Origin: Halopseudomonas pelagia CL-AP6
GTDB lineage: Bacteria; Pseudomonadota; Gammaproteobacteria; Pseudomonadales; Pseudomonadaceae
DNA length: 64,000 nt
NCBI RefSeq assembly: GCF_000410875.1
Contig: NZ_AROI01000013.1
Span: 17,499-81,498 of the forward strand
Direction: 5' to 3'
The notes below the pieces were generated by a model. It had not been told where the DNA came from, ran no database searches, and was given only the letters and a program-made list of their open reading frames with translations. Both the position numbers and the translations under genes were made by a program. This document shows positions 16,209 through 25,796 of the stretch, one piece after another. Position 1 is the stretch's first letter, and each line of letters starts with the position of its first letter.

Positions 16209-17698
16209 CCGCGCAGCTGATCTGCGGCGAACTGGAGCGCAGTGGTGATCAGGTCGCGCAGCGTGCCCTGCAGTTGGCCGGTGGCCTTGCTCGGCTGGGG
16301 GTTGAAGACGGCGACGTGATAGCGGTGATGCTGCGTAATGGTCCGGTCTTTATCGATGCGATCCAGAGCTGCCAGACGGCAGGCTGCTTCTATTGCCCGG
16401 TCAACTGGCATTTCAAGGCTGATGAGGTAGCGTTCTTACTACAGGATTCGGCGGCCAAGGTGTTTCTGGTTGAAGCTGACCTGCTAGACAACCTGTTGGC
16501 CATTATTCCTGAAGGGGTGGTGGTCCTGGTCAATGGCGGCGATGGCAGCTTGCGCGCCGGACACCTGCGCTATGAAGCCTGGCTGGCCGAACAAGCGGTC
16601 TATGCTGGTGAGCCGCGTACGCCGCGTGCACATATGGCTTACACCTCAGGCACCACCGGGCGGCCAAAGGGTGTAAAGCGCCTGGCGCCTCCAGTTGAAG
16701 AGCGTGAAGCCATGGCCGCGGCCATGCGCGAGCTGTCGCGTGCCGCTTGGGGCATCGAGCCCGGCGTGCGCACGTTGGTGTCGGCGCCGCTCTATCACAG
16801 CGCCCCCAGCTCCTTTGCCCAGCAGTCGATTTTGCAGGCTGAGCTGATGGTCGTGATGCCGCGTTTTGACGCCGAGCAAACGTTGGCGCTGATCGAGCAT
16901 TACCGCATCGATACAGTGTTTCTGGTGCCGATCATGTACGTGCGGCTGTTGCGCCTGCCGGCGGAGATTAAGGCAAAGTACGATCTGTCCTCGGTCCGCT
17001 TTGTCGCCTCGACCGGTGCGCCCTGTGCGCCAGATGTGAAGCTGGCGATGCTCGATTGGTGGGGCCCGGTCATCTATGAAACCTACGCCTCCAGTGAAAC
17101 CGGCATGATCACTATTCAGGACCCGGTCTCGGCGCGCCGCAAACCGGGCAGCGTAGGCTTGCCGATTGGCCAGACGCGTGTCCGCATTGTTGACGAGCAG
17201 GGCAATGATTGTCCGCCGGGTGAGCCGGGCGTGATTTATGTGCGCCAGCCGGCCGTGCCAGACTTCACCTATCTGAACAACGACCAGGCGCGCGCCAAGG
17301 CCGGGCTGGGCGATCTGGCGACCGTGGGCGATATTGGCTATCTGGACGAGGAGGGCTACCTGTTCATCTGCGACCGCAAATCAGATATGGTCATTTCCGG
17401 CGGAGTAAACATTTACCCGGCAGAAATAGAGCACCAGCTGATCAGCCTGGCGGGTGTCGCGGATTGTGCGGTGTTTGGTGTGCCCGATAGAGAGTACGGT
17501 GAATCGCTGATGGCGGTGGTGGCTACCGTGGATCCGTCGCTCACCGAAGAGCGGGTCAAGGATTTCATTCGCCAGCGCATGGCCAGCTACAAGACCCCGC
17601 GGCAAGTGCATTTTGTCGCCAGTCTGCCAAGGGACGATAATGGCAAGGTTGCCAAGCGCAAGCTCAGGGATGCCTATTCTGCACCCCAGGCTGGCTGA
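16205..17698 (+). CDS. AMP-dependent acyl-CoA synthetase/ligase
   Basis: ANL-superfamily adenylating enzyme that activates a carboxylic acid as acyl-AMP and transfers it to CoA. The 497-residue protein has the P-loop-like AYTSGTTGRPKG (about residues 143-154), YETYASSETG (about 291-300), the hinge region with GDIGYLDEEGYLFICDRKSD (about 378-397), and the catalytic lysine in DNGKVAKRKL (about residue 480). It is translationally coupled to the flavoprotein gene under the divergent LysR regulator, suggesting a small catabolic module for a carboxylic acid. Confidence 0.9.
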   Translation: MTAQLICGELERSGDQVAQRALQLAGGLARLGVEDGDVIAVMLRNGPVFIDAIQSCQTAGCFYCPVNWHFKADEVAFLLQDSAAKVFLVEADLLDNLLAIIPEGVVVLVNGGDGSLRAGHLRYEAWLAEQAVYAGEPRTPRAHMAYTSGTTGRPKGVKRLAPPVEEREAMAAAMRELSRAAWGIEPGVRTLVSAPLYHSAPSSFAQQSILQAELMVVMPRFDAEQTLALIEHYRIDTVFLVPIMYVRLLRLPAEIKAKYDLSSVRFVASTGAPCAPDVKLAMLDWWGPVIYETYASSETGMITIQDPVSARRKPGSVGLPIGQTRVRIVDEQGNDCPPGEPGVIYVRQPAVPDFTYLNNDQARAKAGLGDLATVGDIGYLDEEGYLFICDRKSDMVISGGVNIYPAEIEHQLISLAGVADCAVFGVPDREYGESLMAVVATVDPSLTEERVKDFIRQRMASYKTPRQVHFVASLPRDDNGKVAKRKLRDAYSAPQAG

Positions 17699-17770
17699 CT
17701 TCGCGCAAGCTGGCGCGGCATGTATGGATAAAGGCCACCTGCCGGGGTGCGGCGGTCATTTAACCCCGGC

Positions 17771-17791
17771 GCACATCGGAGTAAGATGTGC
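17771..17791. repeat. Inverted repeat upstream of nrdR
   Basis: Perfect seven-base arms GCACATC and GATGTGC around a seven-base spacer, 26 bases before the nrdR start. No T-run follows. It could be a leader hairpin, a weak terminator of the preceding operon, or an operator. Confidence 0.5.
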
Positions 17792-17817
17792 CGCGCATGC
17801 CCAACAGGAAGTCTGCT

Positions 17818-18291
17818 ATGTACTGTCCCTTCTGTGGTGCCAATGATACCAAAGTGATCGATTCGCGGCTGGTGGCCGAAGGCGACCAGGTGCGCCGCCG
17901 GCGTGAATGCCTGGCCTGTCAGGAACGCTTTACCACCTTTGAAACCGCTGAACTGGTGCTGCCACGCCTGATCAAGGGTGACGATCGTCGTCAGCCCTTT
18001 GATGAGGACAAGTTGCGCGCGGGCATGCTGCGGGCGCTGGAAAAACGACCAGTCAGTGTCGAGCAGATCGAGGCCGCGATTGGCCATATCAAGCATCGCT
18101 TGCGCGCCACTGGTGAGCGCGAGGTAAAGGCGATGGTGGTCGGCGAGATGGTCATGAATGAGCTCAAGCAGCTTGATGAGGTGGCCTACATTCGGTTCGC
18201 CTCGGTCTACCGCCGTTTTCAGGATCTGAACCAGTTCCGCGAGGAAATCGAACGCCTTTCACGGCGTGACAAGGACGAGCCGGATGCTTGA
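17818..18291 (+). CDS. nrdR: Transcriptional repressor NrdR
   Basis: NrdR represses ribonucleotide reductase operons in response to ATP/dATP. ATG 17818 (AGGAAG 6 bases upstream) gives 157 residues, the usual length, with the zinc ribbon starting at once (CPFCG ... CLACQ, Cys3, Cys6, Cys31, Cys34) followed by RFTTFE and an ATP-cone domain (about residues 46-136). Its stop overlaps the ribD start (ATGCTTGA), the conserved nrdR-ribD arrangement. Confidence 0.97.
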   Translation: MYCPFCGANDTKVIDSRLVAEGDQVRRRRECLACQERFTTFETAELVLPRLIKGDDRRQPFDEDKLRAGMLRALEKRPVSVEQIEAAIGHIKHRLRATGEREVKAMVVGEMVMNELKQLDEVAYIRFASVYRRFQDLNQFREEIERLSRRDKDEPDA

Positions 18292-19417
18292 TCAAGATGT
18301 TCTCGACAGCCGCATGATGGCTCGCGCATTGCAGCTGGCGCATAAAGGTCTGTACACCACCGAACCCAACCCTCGCGTTGGCTGCGTGCTGGTGCGCGAC
18401 GGCGAGATTGTCGGTGAAGGCTGGCATGCCCGTGCTGGCGAAGGTCATGCCGAGGTCAATGCGCTCGCCCAGGCAGGCGAACGGGCCCGTGGCGCCACGG
18501 CTTATGTCACCCTGGAGCCCTGCAGCCACACCGGCAAAACACCGCCTTGCACCGAAGCGCTGATCAACGCTGGTGTGGTCCGCGTGGTGGCAGCGATGCA
18601 GGATCCCAATCCCCTGGTCTCTGGCCAGGGCCTGGCGGGTTTGCGCAAGGCGGGCATTGACGTTGAATGCGGCTTGCAGGAAGCCGAGGCCCAGGCACTC
18701 AATCCTGGCTTTATCAAGCGCATGCAGACCGGCATGCCGTTTGTGCGCATCAAGCTGGCCATGAGTCTGGATGGCCGTACTGCCATGGCCAATGGTGAAA
18801 GCCAGTGGATAACCGGGCCTGATGCACGCGCCGATGTGCAACGTTTGCGCGCCCGCAGTGGTGCGGTGATCAGCGGCGCGGATGCGGTGTTACTGGACGA
18901 TTCGGCACTCACTGTACGTGCTGCAGAGCTTGGCCTGCCTGAGGCAGAGGCTGCCGCAGCAGCGGCCAGGCAGCCATTACGGGTGCTGGTCGATGGGCGC
19001 TTGCGAGTACCGCTGGAAAATCGCTTGTTCCGTGAGCCGGGTCCGTTGTTGGTGGCGTGCAGGCTATTGCGTGGCCGGGTGCAGGGTTACGTTTTTGCTG
19101 GCGCAGAATTGCTTACTCTGCCGGATAAGGCGCAGGAGCACGTGGATCTGAAGGCGCTGCTGCTGGAACTGGCCAAAAGAGGCTGTAATGAAGTGCTGGT
19201 AGAGTCCGGCGCGCGCTTGGCTGGGGCTTTCCTCAATGCCGGGTTGGTGGATGAGTTGGTAGTGTACATGGCGCCAAGGCTGCTGGGCAGCCGGGCGCGA
19301 CCCTTGTTGGAATTGCCCTTCGACAACATGGCCGAGGCCATGCAGCTCGATGTGACCGACATGCGGGTTGTCGGCCGTGACTGGCGCATCACGGCGCGAC
19401 CGGTTTTTCCTTCCTGA
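18284..19417 (+). CDS. ribD: Bifunctional riboflavin deaminase/reductase RibD
   Basis: RibD deaminates the pyrimidine released by GTP cyclohydrolase II and then reduces its ribose. The 377-residue protein has an N-terminal cytidine-deaminase-like zinc site with HAEVNAL (about residue 53) and [11 protein letters not shown] (about 77-87), then a C-terminal reductase domain from about residue 150 ([14 protein letters not shown]). The start ATG 18284 overlaps nrdR; ATG 18314, further in, is less likely because translational coupling favours the first. Confidence 0.96.
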   Translation: MLDQDVLDSRMMARALQLAHKGLYTTEPNPRVGCVLVRDGEIVGEGWHARAGEGHAEVNALAQAGERARGATAYVTLEPCSHTGKTPPCTEALINAGVVRVVAAMQDPNPLVSGQGLAGLRKAGIDVECGLQEAEAQALNPGFIKRMQTGMPFVRIKLAMSLDGRTAMANGESQWITGPDARADVQRLRARSGAVISGADAVLLDDSALTVRAAELGLPEAEAAAAAARQPLRVLVDGRLRVPLENRLFREPGPLLVACRLLRGRVQGYVFAGAELLTLPDKAQEHVDLKALLLELAKRGCNEVLVESGARLAGAFLNAGLVDELVVYMAPRLLGSRARPLLELPFDNMAEAMQLDVTDMRVVGRDWRITARPVFPS

Positions 19418-19429
19418 GAGAGTTCTATC

Positions 19430-20686
19430 ATGCAGATGGCAGTTCAGTGGTTGCTGGTTCTGATGGCAATAGCCGCGTTCCTGGGTGTGGTGCTTGAAGA
19501 GCTGATTCACGTTAACAAGGCCAAGGTGGTGCTGTTTTTCGGCGCGCTGGCCTGGATGATATTGTTTATTGCCGCGCCGGACGACGCTTTCCGCGAGCGT
19601 GTGCAGGCGGCCCTGAGTCACAACATCACCGATATCGCCGGGCTTTGGTTGTTTCTGTTGGCGACTATGACCTTCGTCGCCTACCTGAACAAGAAGGGCC
19701 TGATCGAAAATATCATCTATAGGATTCTGCCGGGGCAGATTACCGAGCGCAAATTGCTGTTCATGACCGGGTTGTTCTGTTTCGTCTTTTCCTCCATTGC
19801 CGATAACATTACCGCCACACTGGTATCGGTCGCGCTGGTTTTGAGCCTCAAGCTGGAGCTCCGCAAGACCCTGCGCTTTGCTACCCTGGTGGTATTCGCC
19901 GTCAACTCCGGCGGGGTGGCGATGATCACTGGCGACGTGACCACGCTGATGATTTTTCTCGCTGACAAGGTTGAAATCACCCATCTGTTGTTGCTGGCAC
20001 TGCCGGCGCTATTGGCGGTGCTGCTACTGGCGGCCTTGCTGTCGATCGGGTTAAGTGGTGAGGTGATCATTGAAAAGGGTTCGCTGCAATCGGCGCGCGG
20101 TGTCGACAGGGTTATCTGCGTGCTGTTCCTGCTGACGATTGTCAGTACTATTCTGGGCAGCCTGCTGTATTCCATTCCGCCGGTGCTGACCTTTCTCACC
20201 GGCCTGGCGCTGATGTTTTTGATTGCACGGTTTTTCAATGAAGATATTGAAAATGACCCGATTCTGGAATATGTGCGCGCCATCGAATTTGAAACCTTGT
20301 TGTTCTTTCTCGGCGTTCTGTTACTGGTCGGCATGCTGCAGTTTATCGGGGTATTGCAAGGGCTTACGGCGCTTTATGATGTGCTGCCGGTGATGCTGGC
20401 GAACTTCCTGATGGGGCTGCTCTCAGCCTTGATCGACAACGTGCCATTGACGGCCGCACTGCTGAAATCCGATCTGGATATGAGCACCGCCGAGTGGATG
20501 GGGCTGACTTATGCTGTCGGAGTAGGTGGTTCATTGCTTATAATCGGCTCTGCAGCCGGCATTGTTGCCATGAGCAAATTGCCTGGGCTGACATTCATGA
20601 CCTATATGCGCAGCTTTGGGCTGTTGTTTGTTGCCTACGCCTTTGGCTTCATGGCGGTCTATGGCATGGGTCTGCTGGTCAGTTGA
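19430..20686 (+). CDS. nhaD: NhaD-type Na+/H+ antiporter
   Basis: NhaD exports Na+ (and Li+) in exchange for protons and belongs to the ion transporter superfamily; it is common in marine and halophilic bacteria. The 418-residue protein has about 12 hydrophobic helices, including SSIADNITATLVSVAL (about residues 122-137) and SALIDNVPLTAALLKSDL (about 332-349), the paired Asp-Asn helices typical of the family. It lies 12 bases after ribD and in the same direction as ribE, so it is apparently co-transcribed with the riboflavin genes, an unusual place for an ion antiporter. Confidence 0.93.
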   Translation: MQMAVQWLLVLMAIAAFLGVVLEELIHVNKAKVVLFFGALAWMILFIAAPDDAFRERVQAALSHNITDIAGLWLFLLATMTFVAYLNKKGLIENIIYRILPGQITERKLLFMTGLFCFVFSSIADNITATLVSVALVLSLKLELRKTLRFATLVVFAVNSGGVAMITGDVTTLMIFLADKVEITHLLLLALPALLAVLLLAALLSIGLSGEVIIEKGSLQSARGVDRVICVLFLLTIVSTILGSLLYSIPPVLTFLTGLALMFLIARFFNEDIENDPILEYVRAIEFETLLFFLGVLLLVGMLQFIGVLQGLTALYDVLPVMLANFLMGLLSALIDNVPLTAALLKSDLDMSTAEWMGLTYAVGVGGSLLIIGSAAGIVAMSKLPGLTFMTYMRSFGLLFVAYAFGFMAVYGMGLLVS

Positions 20687-20741
20687 TGGTTCTTTAGTCC
20701 ATTGGCTGGCGGCTCCTCAATCAAGCAAGCGAGACGTACAG

Positions 20742-21410
20742 ATGTTTACAGGCATTATCGAAGCGGTCGGTCATATCCAGAGCATGCAGCCACGCGGTGG
20801 TGATGTGCGCCTGTACGTCAAGACCGGTAAATTGAGCCTGGATGACGTCAAGCTCGGTGACAGTATCGCGGTCAACGGCGTGTGCCTGACCGCAGTGGAG
20901 TTGCCGGGGGATGGTTTCTGGGCGGATGTCAGCCAGGAAACCATTCGGCGCACCGCGCTGTCGCGGCTCAAGGAAGGCAGCAAGGTTAATCTGGAGCAGG
21001 CGCTGACGCCATCAACGCGGCTGGGCGGCCACTTGGTCAGCGGCCATGTCGATGGCGTCGGCAAGGTGCTGTCCATGAATGAAGACGCTCGTTCCTGGCA
21101 TTTCCGTATTGAAGCGCCAGCCAATCTGGCGCGCTACATCGCCGAGAAAGGCTCCATTACTGTCGACGGCACCAGCTTGACGGTCAACAGCGTGGACGGT
21201 GCTGTGTTTGATTTGAATATCGTGCCGCACACCATGCAGGAAACCGTCATGGGCGGGTATCAGGTCGGCAGTCCAGTGAACCTGGAGGTGGACCTGATTG
21301 CGCGCTATCTTGAGCGTCTGCTGCTGGGTGACAAGGCCGCTGAGCCTGGCTCCGCTAGCAGCGCTCTAAGCATGTCCTTTCTGGCCGAAAACGGCTACCT
21401 GAAGCCCTGA
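20742..21410 (+). CDS. ribE: Riboflavin synthase, alpha chain
   Basis: Dismutates two 6,7-dimethyl-8-ribityllumazine molecules to riboflavin. ATG 20742 gives the canonical N-terminus MFTGIIEAVG and 222 residues. Two lumazine-binding repeats are visible, residues 1-97 (with GDSIAVNGVCLTA) and 98-200 (with GSITVDGTSLTV). Followed 22 bases later by ribB with the SD GGGAGG between them. Confidence 0.97.
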   Translation: MFTGIIEAVGHIQSMQPRGGDVRLYVKTGKLSLDDVKLGDSIAVNGVCLTAVELPGDGFWADVSQETIRRTALSRLKEGSKVNLEQALTPSTRLGGHLVSGHVDGVGKVLSMNEDARSWHFRIEAPANLARYIAEKGSITVDGTSLTVNSVDGAVFDLNIVPHTMQETVMGGYQVGSPVNLEVDLIARYLERLLLGDKAAEPGSASSALSMSFLAENGYLKP

Positions 21411-21432
21411 TCAACGAGCCCGGGAGGGCCGT

Positions 21433-22527
21433 ATGAAACTCAATACAATCGAAGAACTGCTGGTCGATATACGCGCCGGCAAAATGGTCATCCTGATGGA
21501 TGACGAAGATCGTGAGAATGAAGGTGATCTGATCATGGCGGCGCAAGCTTGCCAGGCGGAGCATATCAACTTCATGGCGCGCTATGGCCGTGGTCTGATT
21601 TGCATGCCCATGAGTCTCGAGCATTGCGAGCGGCTAAAGTTGCCGCTGATGGTGCAGCGTAATAATTCCGGTTTTGGTACCAAGTTCACGGTGTCCATTG
21701 AGGCAGCGGTAGGTGTGAGTACCGGTATTTCCGCTGGCGACCGTGCGCGCACGGTGCAGGCAGCCGCGGCGCCCGGTGCGGTGGCTGAAGACATCGTCAG
21801 CCCTGGCCATATCTTCCCGCTGATGGCTCAGCCCGGTGGTGTGCTGGCGCGGGCAGGCCATACCGAAGCGGCCTGTGATCTGGCACGCATGGGCGGTTTT
21901 GGTGAATCCGGAGTGATCTGCGAGATCATGAACGATGACGGCAGCATGTCACGTCGCCCGGAGTTGGAAGCCTTTGCCGAACAGCACAATCTGAAAATTG
22001 GCACCATCGCCGATCTGATCCATTACCGCCTGCTTAACGAGCGCACAGTGACGCGGGTCTCTGAGCAGCCGTTGGAAACCGAGCTCGGTACCTTCAATCT
22101 TGTGACTTACCGTGACAGCCTGGAAGGTGCCGTGCACCTGGCGTTGACCCTGGGCAAGCTGGAGCCGGAAGAGCCCACGTTGGTCAGGGTACACAACATG
22201 GACCCGTTGCGTGATCTGTTTATGGTCAAGCAGCCGGAGCGCTGGAGCCTGCGCGCAGCGATGGCCAAACTGGCTGAAGAAGGTCATGGTGTAGTGCTGC
22301 TGCTGGGTAATCAGATGGGTTCTGACGAGTTGCTGCATCACGTCAACCAGCTGGCCGGTACTGACACCCCCGAGCGGCAGCCGACTACCTACAACACGGT
22401 AGGCGCTGGCTCACAGATTCTGCGCGACCTGGGCGTGCGCAAGATGCGTCTGTTGTCCAAGCCAATGAAGTTCAATGCCATATCCGGTTTTGATCTGGAA
22501 GTAGTAGAATATCTGCCCTGCGAATAA
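21433..22527 (+). CDS. ribB: 3,4-dihydroxy-2-butanone-4-phosphate synthase with degenerate GTP cyclohydrolase II-like domain
   Basis: The N-terminal half (residues 1-205) is a complete RibB that makes the four-carbon precursor of lumazine, with MDDEDRENEGDL (acidic metal loop, about residues 20-31) and HTEAA (about 141-145). The C-terminal half (about 210-364) resembles GTP cyclohydrolase II but lacks the zinc-binding cysteine cluster (SEC...CDC) and so cannot be an active RibA. This RibB-X layout is widespread in Proteobacteria that keep a separate ribA, and a standalone ribA is present at 25844. Confidence 0.95.
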   Translation: MKLNTIEELLVDIRAGKMVILMDDEDRENEGDLIMAAQACQAEHINFMARYGRGLICMPMSLEHCERLKLPLMVQRNNSGFGTKFTVSIEAAVGVSTGISAGDRARTVQAAAAPGAVAEDIVSPGHIFPLMAQPGGVLARAGHTEAACDLARMGGFGESGVICEIMNDDGSMSRRPELEAFAEQHNLKIGTIADLIHYRLLNERTVTRVSEQPLETELGTFNLVTYRDSLEGAVHLALTLGKLEPEEPTLVRVHNMDPLRDLFMVKQPERWSLRAAMAKLAEEGHGVVLLLGNQMGSDELLHHVNQLAGTDTPERQPTTYNTVGAGSQILRDLGVRKMRLLSKPMKFNAISGFDLEVVEYLPCE

Positions 22528-22585
22528 ACGCACCCGATCCACGACTGCGCCTGGTGCACAGCCGGTTCTTTAAGAGAGAGACAAC

Positions 22586-23065
22586 ATGTCAGCTATACGT
22601 ACCATCGAAGGCGATTTTATGGCGAGCGAAGGCCGCTATGCACTGGTTGTCGGACGTTTCAACAGCTTTGTGGTTGAAAGCCTGCTGTCCGGCGCCATTG
22701 ATGCACTCAAGCGCCACGGGGTGAAGGAGGCCGATATCACCATTATTCGGGCACCCGGCGCGTTCGAGATTCCGCTGGTAGTCAAAAAAGTCGCCGAGAT
22801 GCAGCAGTTTGATGCGATTGTTACTCTGGGTGCGGTAATCCGCGGCGGTACGCCGCACTTCGAATATGTCGCTGGCGAATGCGTCAAGGGCATCGGCAGT
22901 CTGTCTTTGGAATACGGTATTCCAGTTGCCTTCGGTGTACTGACCGTTGACAGCATCGAGCAGGCGATCGAGCGCTCCGGCACCAAAGCCGGCAACAAGG
23001 GCGCAGAAGCGGCCATGTCTGCATTCGAAATGGTCAGCCTGTGCAAGCAGTTGGGGGCCAAGTGA
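22586..23065 (+). CDS. ribH: 6,7-dimethyl-8-ribityllumazine synthase
   Basis: Condenses the pyrimidine and four-carbon precursors to lumazine. The 159-residue protein has [17 protein letters not shown] (about residues 22-38), [14 protein letters not shown] [11 protein letters not shown] (about 56-66), and [15 protein letters not shown] (about 85-99, with the catalytic His). SD GAGAGAG precedes the ATG. The stop overlaps the GTG start of nusB. Confidence 0.97.
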   Translation: MSAIRTIEGDFMASEGRYALVVGRFNSFVVESLLSGAIDALKRHGVKEADITIIRAPGAFEIPLVVKKVAEMQQFDAIVTLGAVIRGGTPHFEYVAGECVKGIGSLSLEYGIPVAFGVLTVDSIEQAIERSGTKAGNKGAEAAMSAFEMVSLCKQLGAK

Positions 23066-23541
23066 GCGAATCCGGCACTCAGCCGGCCGCTCCCGGCAGG
23101 CCCAAGGCTTCAGCCCGGCGCAAGGCGCGCAGCTTCGCGCTGCAGGCCCTGTATGGATGGCATGTAGCGGATCTGCCGCTGTCCGATATTGAAGCGCATT
23201 ATCGTACCGATAACGATTTTGCCAAGGTCGACGGCGCGTATTTTCACGAGCTGCTGACCGGCGTGGGTAAAAATCTCACCGAGCTGGATGATTGTCTCGC
23301 TACCGTGTTGGATCGCCCGGTTAAAGAGCTGGACCCGATCGAGCTGGCCACGCTGCGTATCGGTGTTTACGAACTGATGCATCGCATTGACGTGCCATAC
23401 AAAGTGGTCATCAATGAAGGCATCGAACTGGCGAAGACCTTCGGTGCCACTGACGGCCACAAGTACGTCAACGGTATTCTTGACAAGCTGGCGCCGCGTT
23501 TGCGCAGTGCCGAAGTCAACGCGTCTCGACGCGGGCGCTGA
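23062..23541 (+). CDS. nusB: Transcription antitermination factor NusB
   Basis: NusB with NusE binds boxA of rRNA leaders to prevent premature termination. The start is taken as GTG 23062, overlapping the ribH stop (GTGA), giving 159 residues; a longer GTG at 23041 would lie inside ribH and adds nothing conserved. The all-helical protein has [15 protein letters not shown] (about residues 19-33), [17 protein letters not shown] (about 92-108), and [18 protein letters not shown] (about 113-130) as in other NusB proteins. Confidence 0.95.
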   Translation: MSESGTQPAAPGRPKASARRKARSFALQALYGWHVADLPLSDIEAHYRTDNDFAKVDGAYFHELLTGVGKNLTELDDCLATVLDRPVKELDPIELATLRIGVYELMHRIDVPYKVVINEGIELAKTFGATDGHKYVNGILDKLAPRLRSAEVNASRRGR

Positions 23542-23565
23542 CGTCGTCGGCAGGAGGCTGTGGCC

Positions 23566-24564
23566 ATGCCGTTGGGTGAGTTCGATCTAATTCGTCGCTA
23601 CTTCCAGGACTCTGCCCTGGAGGCAGCCGGCGATGTCGACGCGGTAACCCTCGGTATCGGTGACGACGCGGCCCTGCTGCGGCCCGAGCCAGGCAAACAG
23701 TGGGTAGTATCCACCGATACCTTGGTACTGGGCACCCACTTTCCTGAGCACTACCTCCCTGCGGACCTGGGTTATCGCGCGTTGGCTGTGGCGGTCAGCG
23801 ATCTTGCGGCCATGGGCGCACGACCACTGAGCTTCACTCTGGCGTTGACGCTGCCACAAGCCGACGAAGGCTGGCTGGCAAGCTTTGCCGAAGGTTTGAC
23901 CCAGGCTGCTCAAGACCACCGTATTTGCCTGGTTGGCGGAGACACGACGCGGGGGCCGCTGAATGTGGGCGTTACCGTAATGGGCCAGGTCGAGCCGCGC
24001 AGGGTGGTCCGTCGTCAGGGTGCGCAACCAGGTGATTTGCTCTGTGTGGGGGGGCTGCTGGGTGACGGTGGTGCTGGCCTGGCGCTGGTGCTTGGTGAGC
24101 GTTTGCCTGACGGATTAGCCGAGGGTGAAAGGGGTTACCTCAAGGCCCGGTTCTGGCGTCCGCGCGCGCAGTGTGAACTGGGCCTGGAGCTGGCGGGAAT
24201 TGCCAGTGCCGGTATCGATATTTCCGATGGTCTGCTGGCCGACGCCGGCCATCTGGCCAGTGCCAGCGGGGTAGGCCTGAAGATCCGTCGCGCCGATCTA
24301 CCTTGTTCCAAGGCATTGATGGCGTGGCCTGAAGCTCAGCGCCTGGAATGGATGCTCAGCGCCGGGGATGACTATGTACTGCTGTTTACCTTGCCGGTTG
24401 CCAGTACAGCTGCCCTAGCGGTATGGCGATCCCAGGGCTTCGCGGTTAGCGCCATTGGCCAGGTGGTTGCCGGGCAGGGGGTTTGGCTGGATGATGGTCA
24501 GGCACTGGTAAACATGGACCAGCCTGCGGGCTACCAACATTTCAAGGACACCCCTAATGACTGA
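23566..24564 (+). CDS. thiL: Thiamine-monophosphate kinase
   Basis: Phosphorylates thiamine monophosphate to the pyrophosphate cofactor. The start is set at ATG 23566 because AGGAGG lies 8 bases upstream; the in-frame GTG at 23560 would be only 2 bases from it. The 332-residue protein has GEFDLIRRYF at the N-terminus, the nucleotide site GIGDDAALL (about residues 28-36), DLAAMGARP (about 82-90) and GDTTRGPL (about 124-131). It overlaps pgpA by 8 bases. Confidence 0.96.
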   Translation: MPLGEFDLIRRYFQDSALEAAGDVDAVTLGIGDDAALLRPEPGKQWVVSTDTLVLGTHFPEHYLPADLGYRALAVAVSDLAAMGARPLSFTLALTLPQADEGWLASFAEGLTQAAQDHRICLVGGDTTRGPLNVGVTVMGQVEPRRVVRRQGAQPGDLLCVGGLLGDGGAGLALVLGERLPDGLAEGERGYLKARFWRPRAQCELGLELAGIASAGIDISDGLLADAGHLASASGVGLKIRRADLPCSKALMAWPEAQRLEWMLSAGDDYVLLFTLPVASTAALAVWRSQGFAVSAIGQVVAGQGVWLDDGQALVNMDQPAGYQHFKDTPND

Positions 24565-25042
24565 TCAGCAGCCGCACGCTCCCGCCTCAGTGTGGCGTAA
24601 TCCGATCCATTTTCTCGCCTTCGGTTTTGGTAGCGGCGCCATCCCCAAAGCCCCTGGCACCTGGGGAACACTGGCAGCGGTACCCTTCGTGCTGCTGTGG
24701 CAGCAGTTACCCTTGAGCGGCTATATAGCGGTTCTGGTCGTGACCTTTGTGCTCGGCATATGGCTGTGTGACCGTACCGCCCGGGATATGGGCGTGCATG
24801 ATCATGGCGGGATTGTCTGGGACGAGTTTGTCGGGCTCTGGCTAACCATGTTGCTCGCGCCGCCTGGCTGGCTCTGGTTGCTCGCCGGGTTTGCGCTGTT
24901 CCGCCTCTTTGATATCTGGAAACCTTGGCCTATCGGTTGGGTGGACAAGCGTGTGGGGGGTGGGTTTGGCATCATGCTCGACGATATTCTTGCAGGCTTG
25001 ATGGCCCTTGTAGTGTTACTGGTCGCTGAGTGGCTGGTCTAA
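24557..25042 (+). CDS. pgpA: Phosphatidylglycerophosphatase A
   Basis: Inner-membrane enzyme that dephosphorylates phosphatidylglycerophosphate to phosphatidylglycerol. The 161-residue protein has the conserved N-terminal GSGAIPKAPGTWGTL (about residues 26-40), an acidic site GIVWDEFVGLW (about 76-86), FRLFDIWKPWP (about 114-124) and a closing membrane helix. It follows nusB-thiL as in other gammaproteobacteria. Confidence 0.95.
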   Translation: MTDQQPHAPASVWRNPIHFLAFGFGSGAIPKAPGTWGTLAAVPFVLLWQQLPLSGYIAVLVVTFVLGIWLCDRTARDMGVHDHGGIVWDEFVGLWLTMLLAPPGWLWLLAGFALFRLFDIWKPWPIGWVDKRVGGGFGIMLDDILAGLMALVVLLVAEWLV

Positions 25043-25074
25043 ACGGACGCAACAGGTTTGCCTGGGAGGGCGCC

Positions 25075-25719
25075 ATGCTCAAGCTCCATATTGTTACCAT
25101 GAGTCTGCTGGCGCTGTTTAGTTCAACTGCGCTGGCTGAGCCGGTGGTCAGGGTGGTCGGGCTGTTTTCTGGCGCGGCTGTGGTCAATATTGACGGTCAG
25201 CGGCACATGTTGCGGATTGGCCAGCCAGGCGCCCAAGGGGTCGAGTTGTTGGCCGCCGATAGCCGCACCGCCACGCTGAGGATCAACGGGCAGACGCGCG
25301 AATTTGGCATGCAGCGCGACTACACTGAGGGTTTTGCTCAGCGTCAGACGCGGCAGGTTAGCATCCCCCGCGGCACCGGCGGGCACTATCGTGTTACCGG
25401 ATCCATCAACGGCCATAGCGTACCTTTCATGGTCGATACCGGTGCAACCAGTGTGGCGCTGAATTCCTTTCAAGCCCAGCGGTTGGGCATCGATTACCGG
25501 ACAACCGGCGTCGAGGTGCGGGCCACCACTGCGAGTGGTCAGGTACAGGGTTACCGGGTAAAACTCGGGCGTGTAAAGGTCGGCGAGCTGGAGTTGACCA
25601 ACGTTGACGGCCTGGTCTTGGAAGGCGGCTTTCCCACCGAAGTGCTGCTGGGTAACAGCTACCTGAATCGCGTACGCATGGTCGACCAGGGCGGTATCCT
25701 GGTCTTGGAAAGTCGCTGA
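25075..25719 (+). CDS. Retropepsin-like aspartic protease (TIGR02281 type), exported
   Basis: A single-domain bacterial retropepsin. ATG 25075, with GGGAGGG 4-8 bases upstream, gives 214 residues starting with a signal peptide (MLKLHIVTMSLLALFSSTALA). The protease domain runs from about residue 100, with the catalytic FMVDTGATSVALN motif (Asp121) and a closing GLVLEGGFPTEVLLGNSYL segment. One aspartate per chain implies a homodimer. The region between the signal and the protease (25-95) is a small beta domain of unknown role. Its target is unknown. Confidence 0.85.
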   Translation: MLKLHIVTMSLLALFSSTALAEPVVRVVGLFSGAAVVNIDGQRHMLRIGQPGAQGVELLAADSRTATLRINGQTREFGMQRDYTEGFAQRQTRQVSIPRGTGGHYRVTGSINGHSVPFMVDTGATSVALNSFQAQRLGIDYRTTGVEVRATTASGQVQGYRVKLGRVKVGELELTNVDGLVLEGGFPTEVLLGNSYLNRVRMVDQGGILVLESR

Positions 25720-25796
25720 AATCGGCTCTGCGCCTCGGCTAAGTAAATGCCAAACCATTCCAACAGGTGCTTTACATCGCCGCGCGGGCAATCTCC

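Noticed and set aside
19064..19984. 306-residue minus-strand frame across ribD and nhaD
   Set aside because: It spans two recognised genes, is rich in His, Gln and Gly as antisense frames of this GC content often are, and has no ribosome site.
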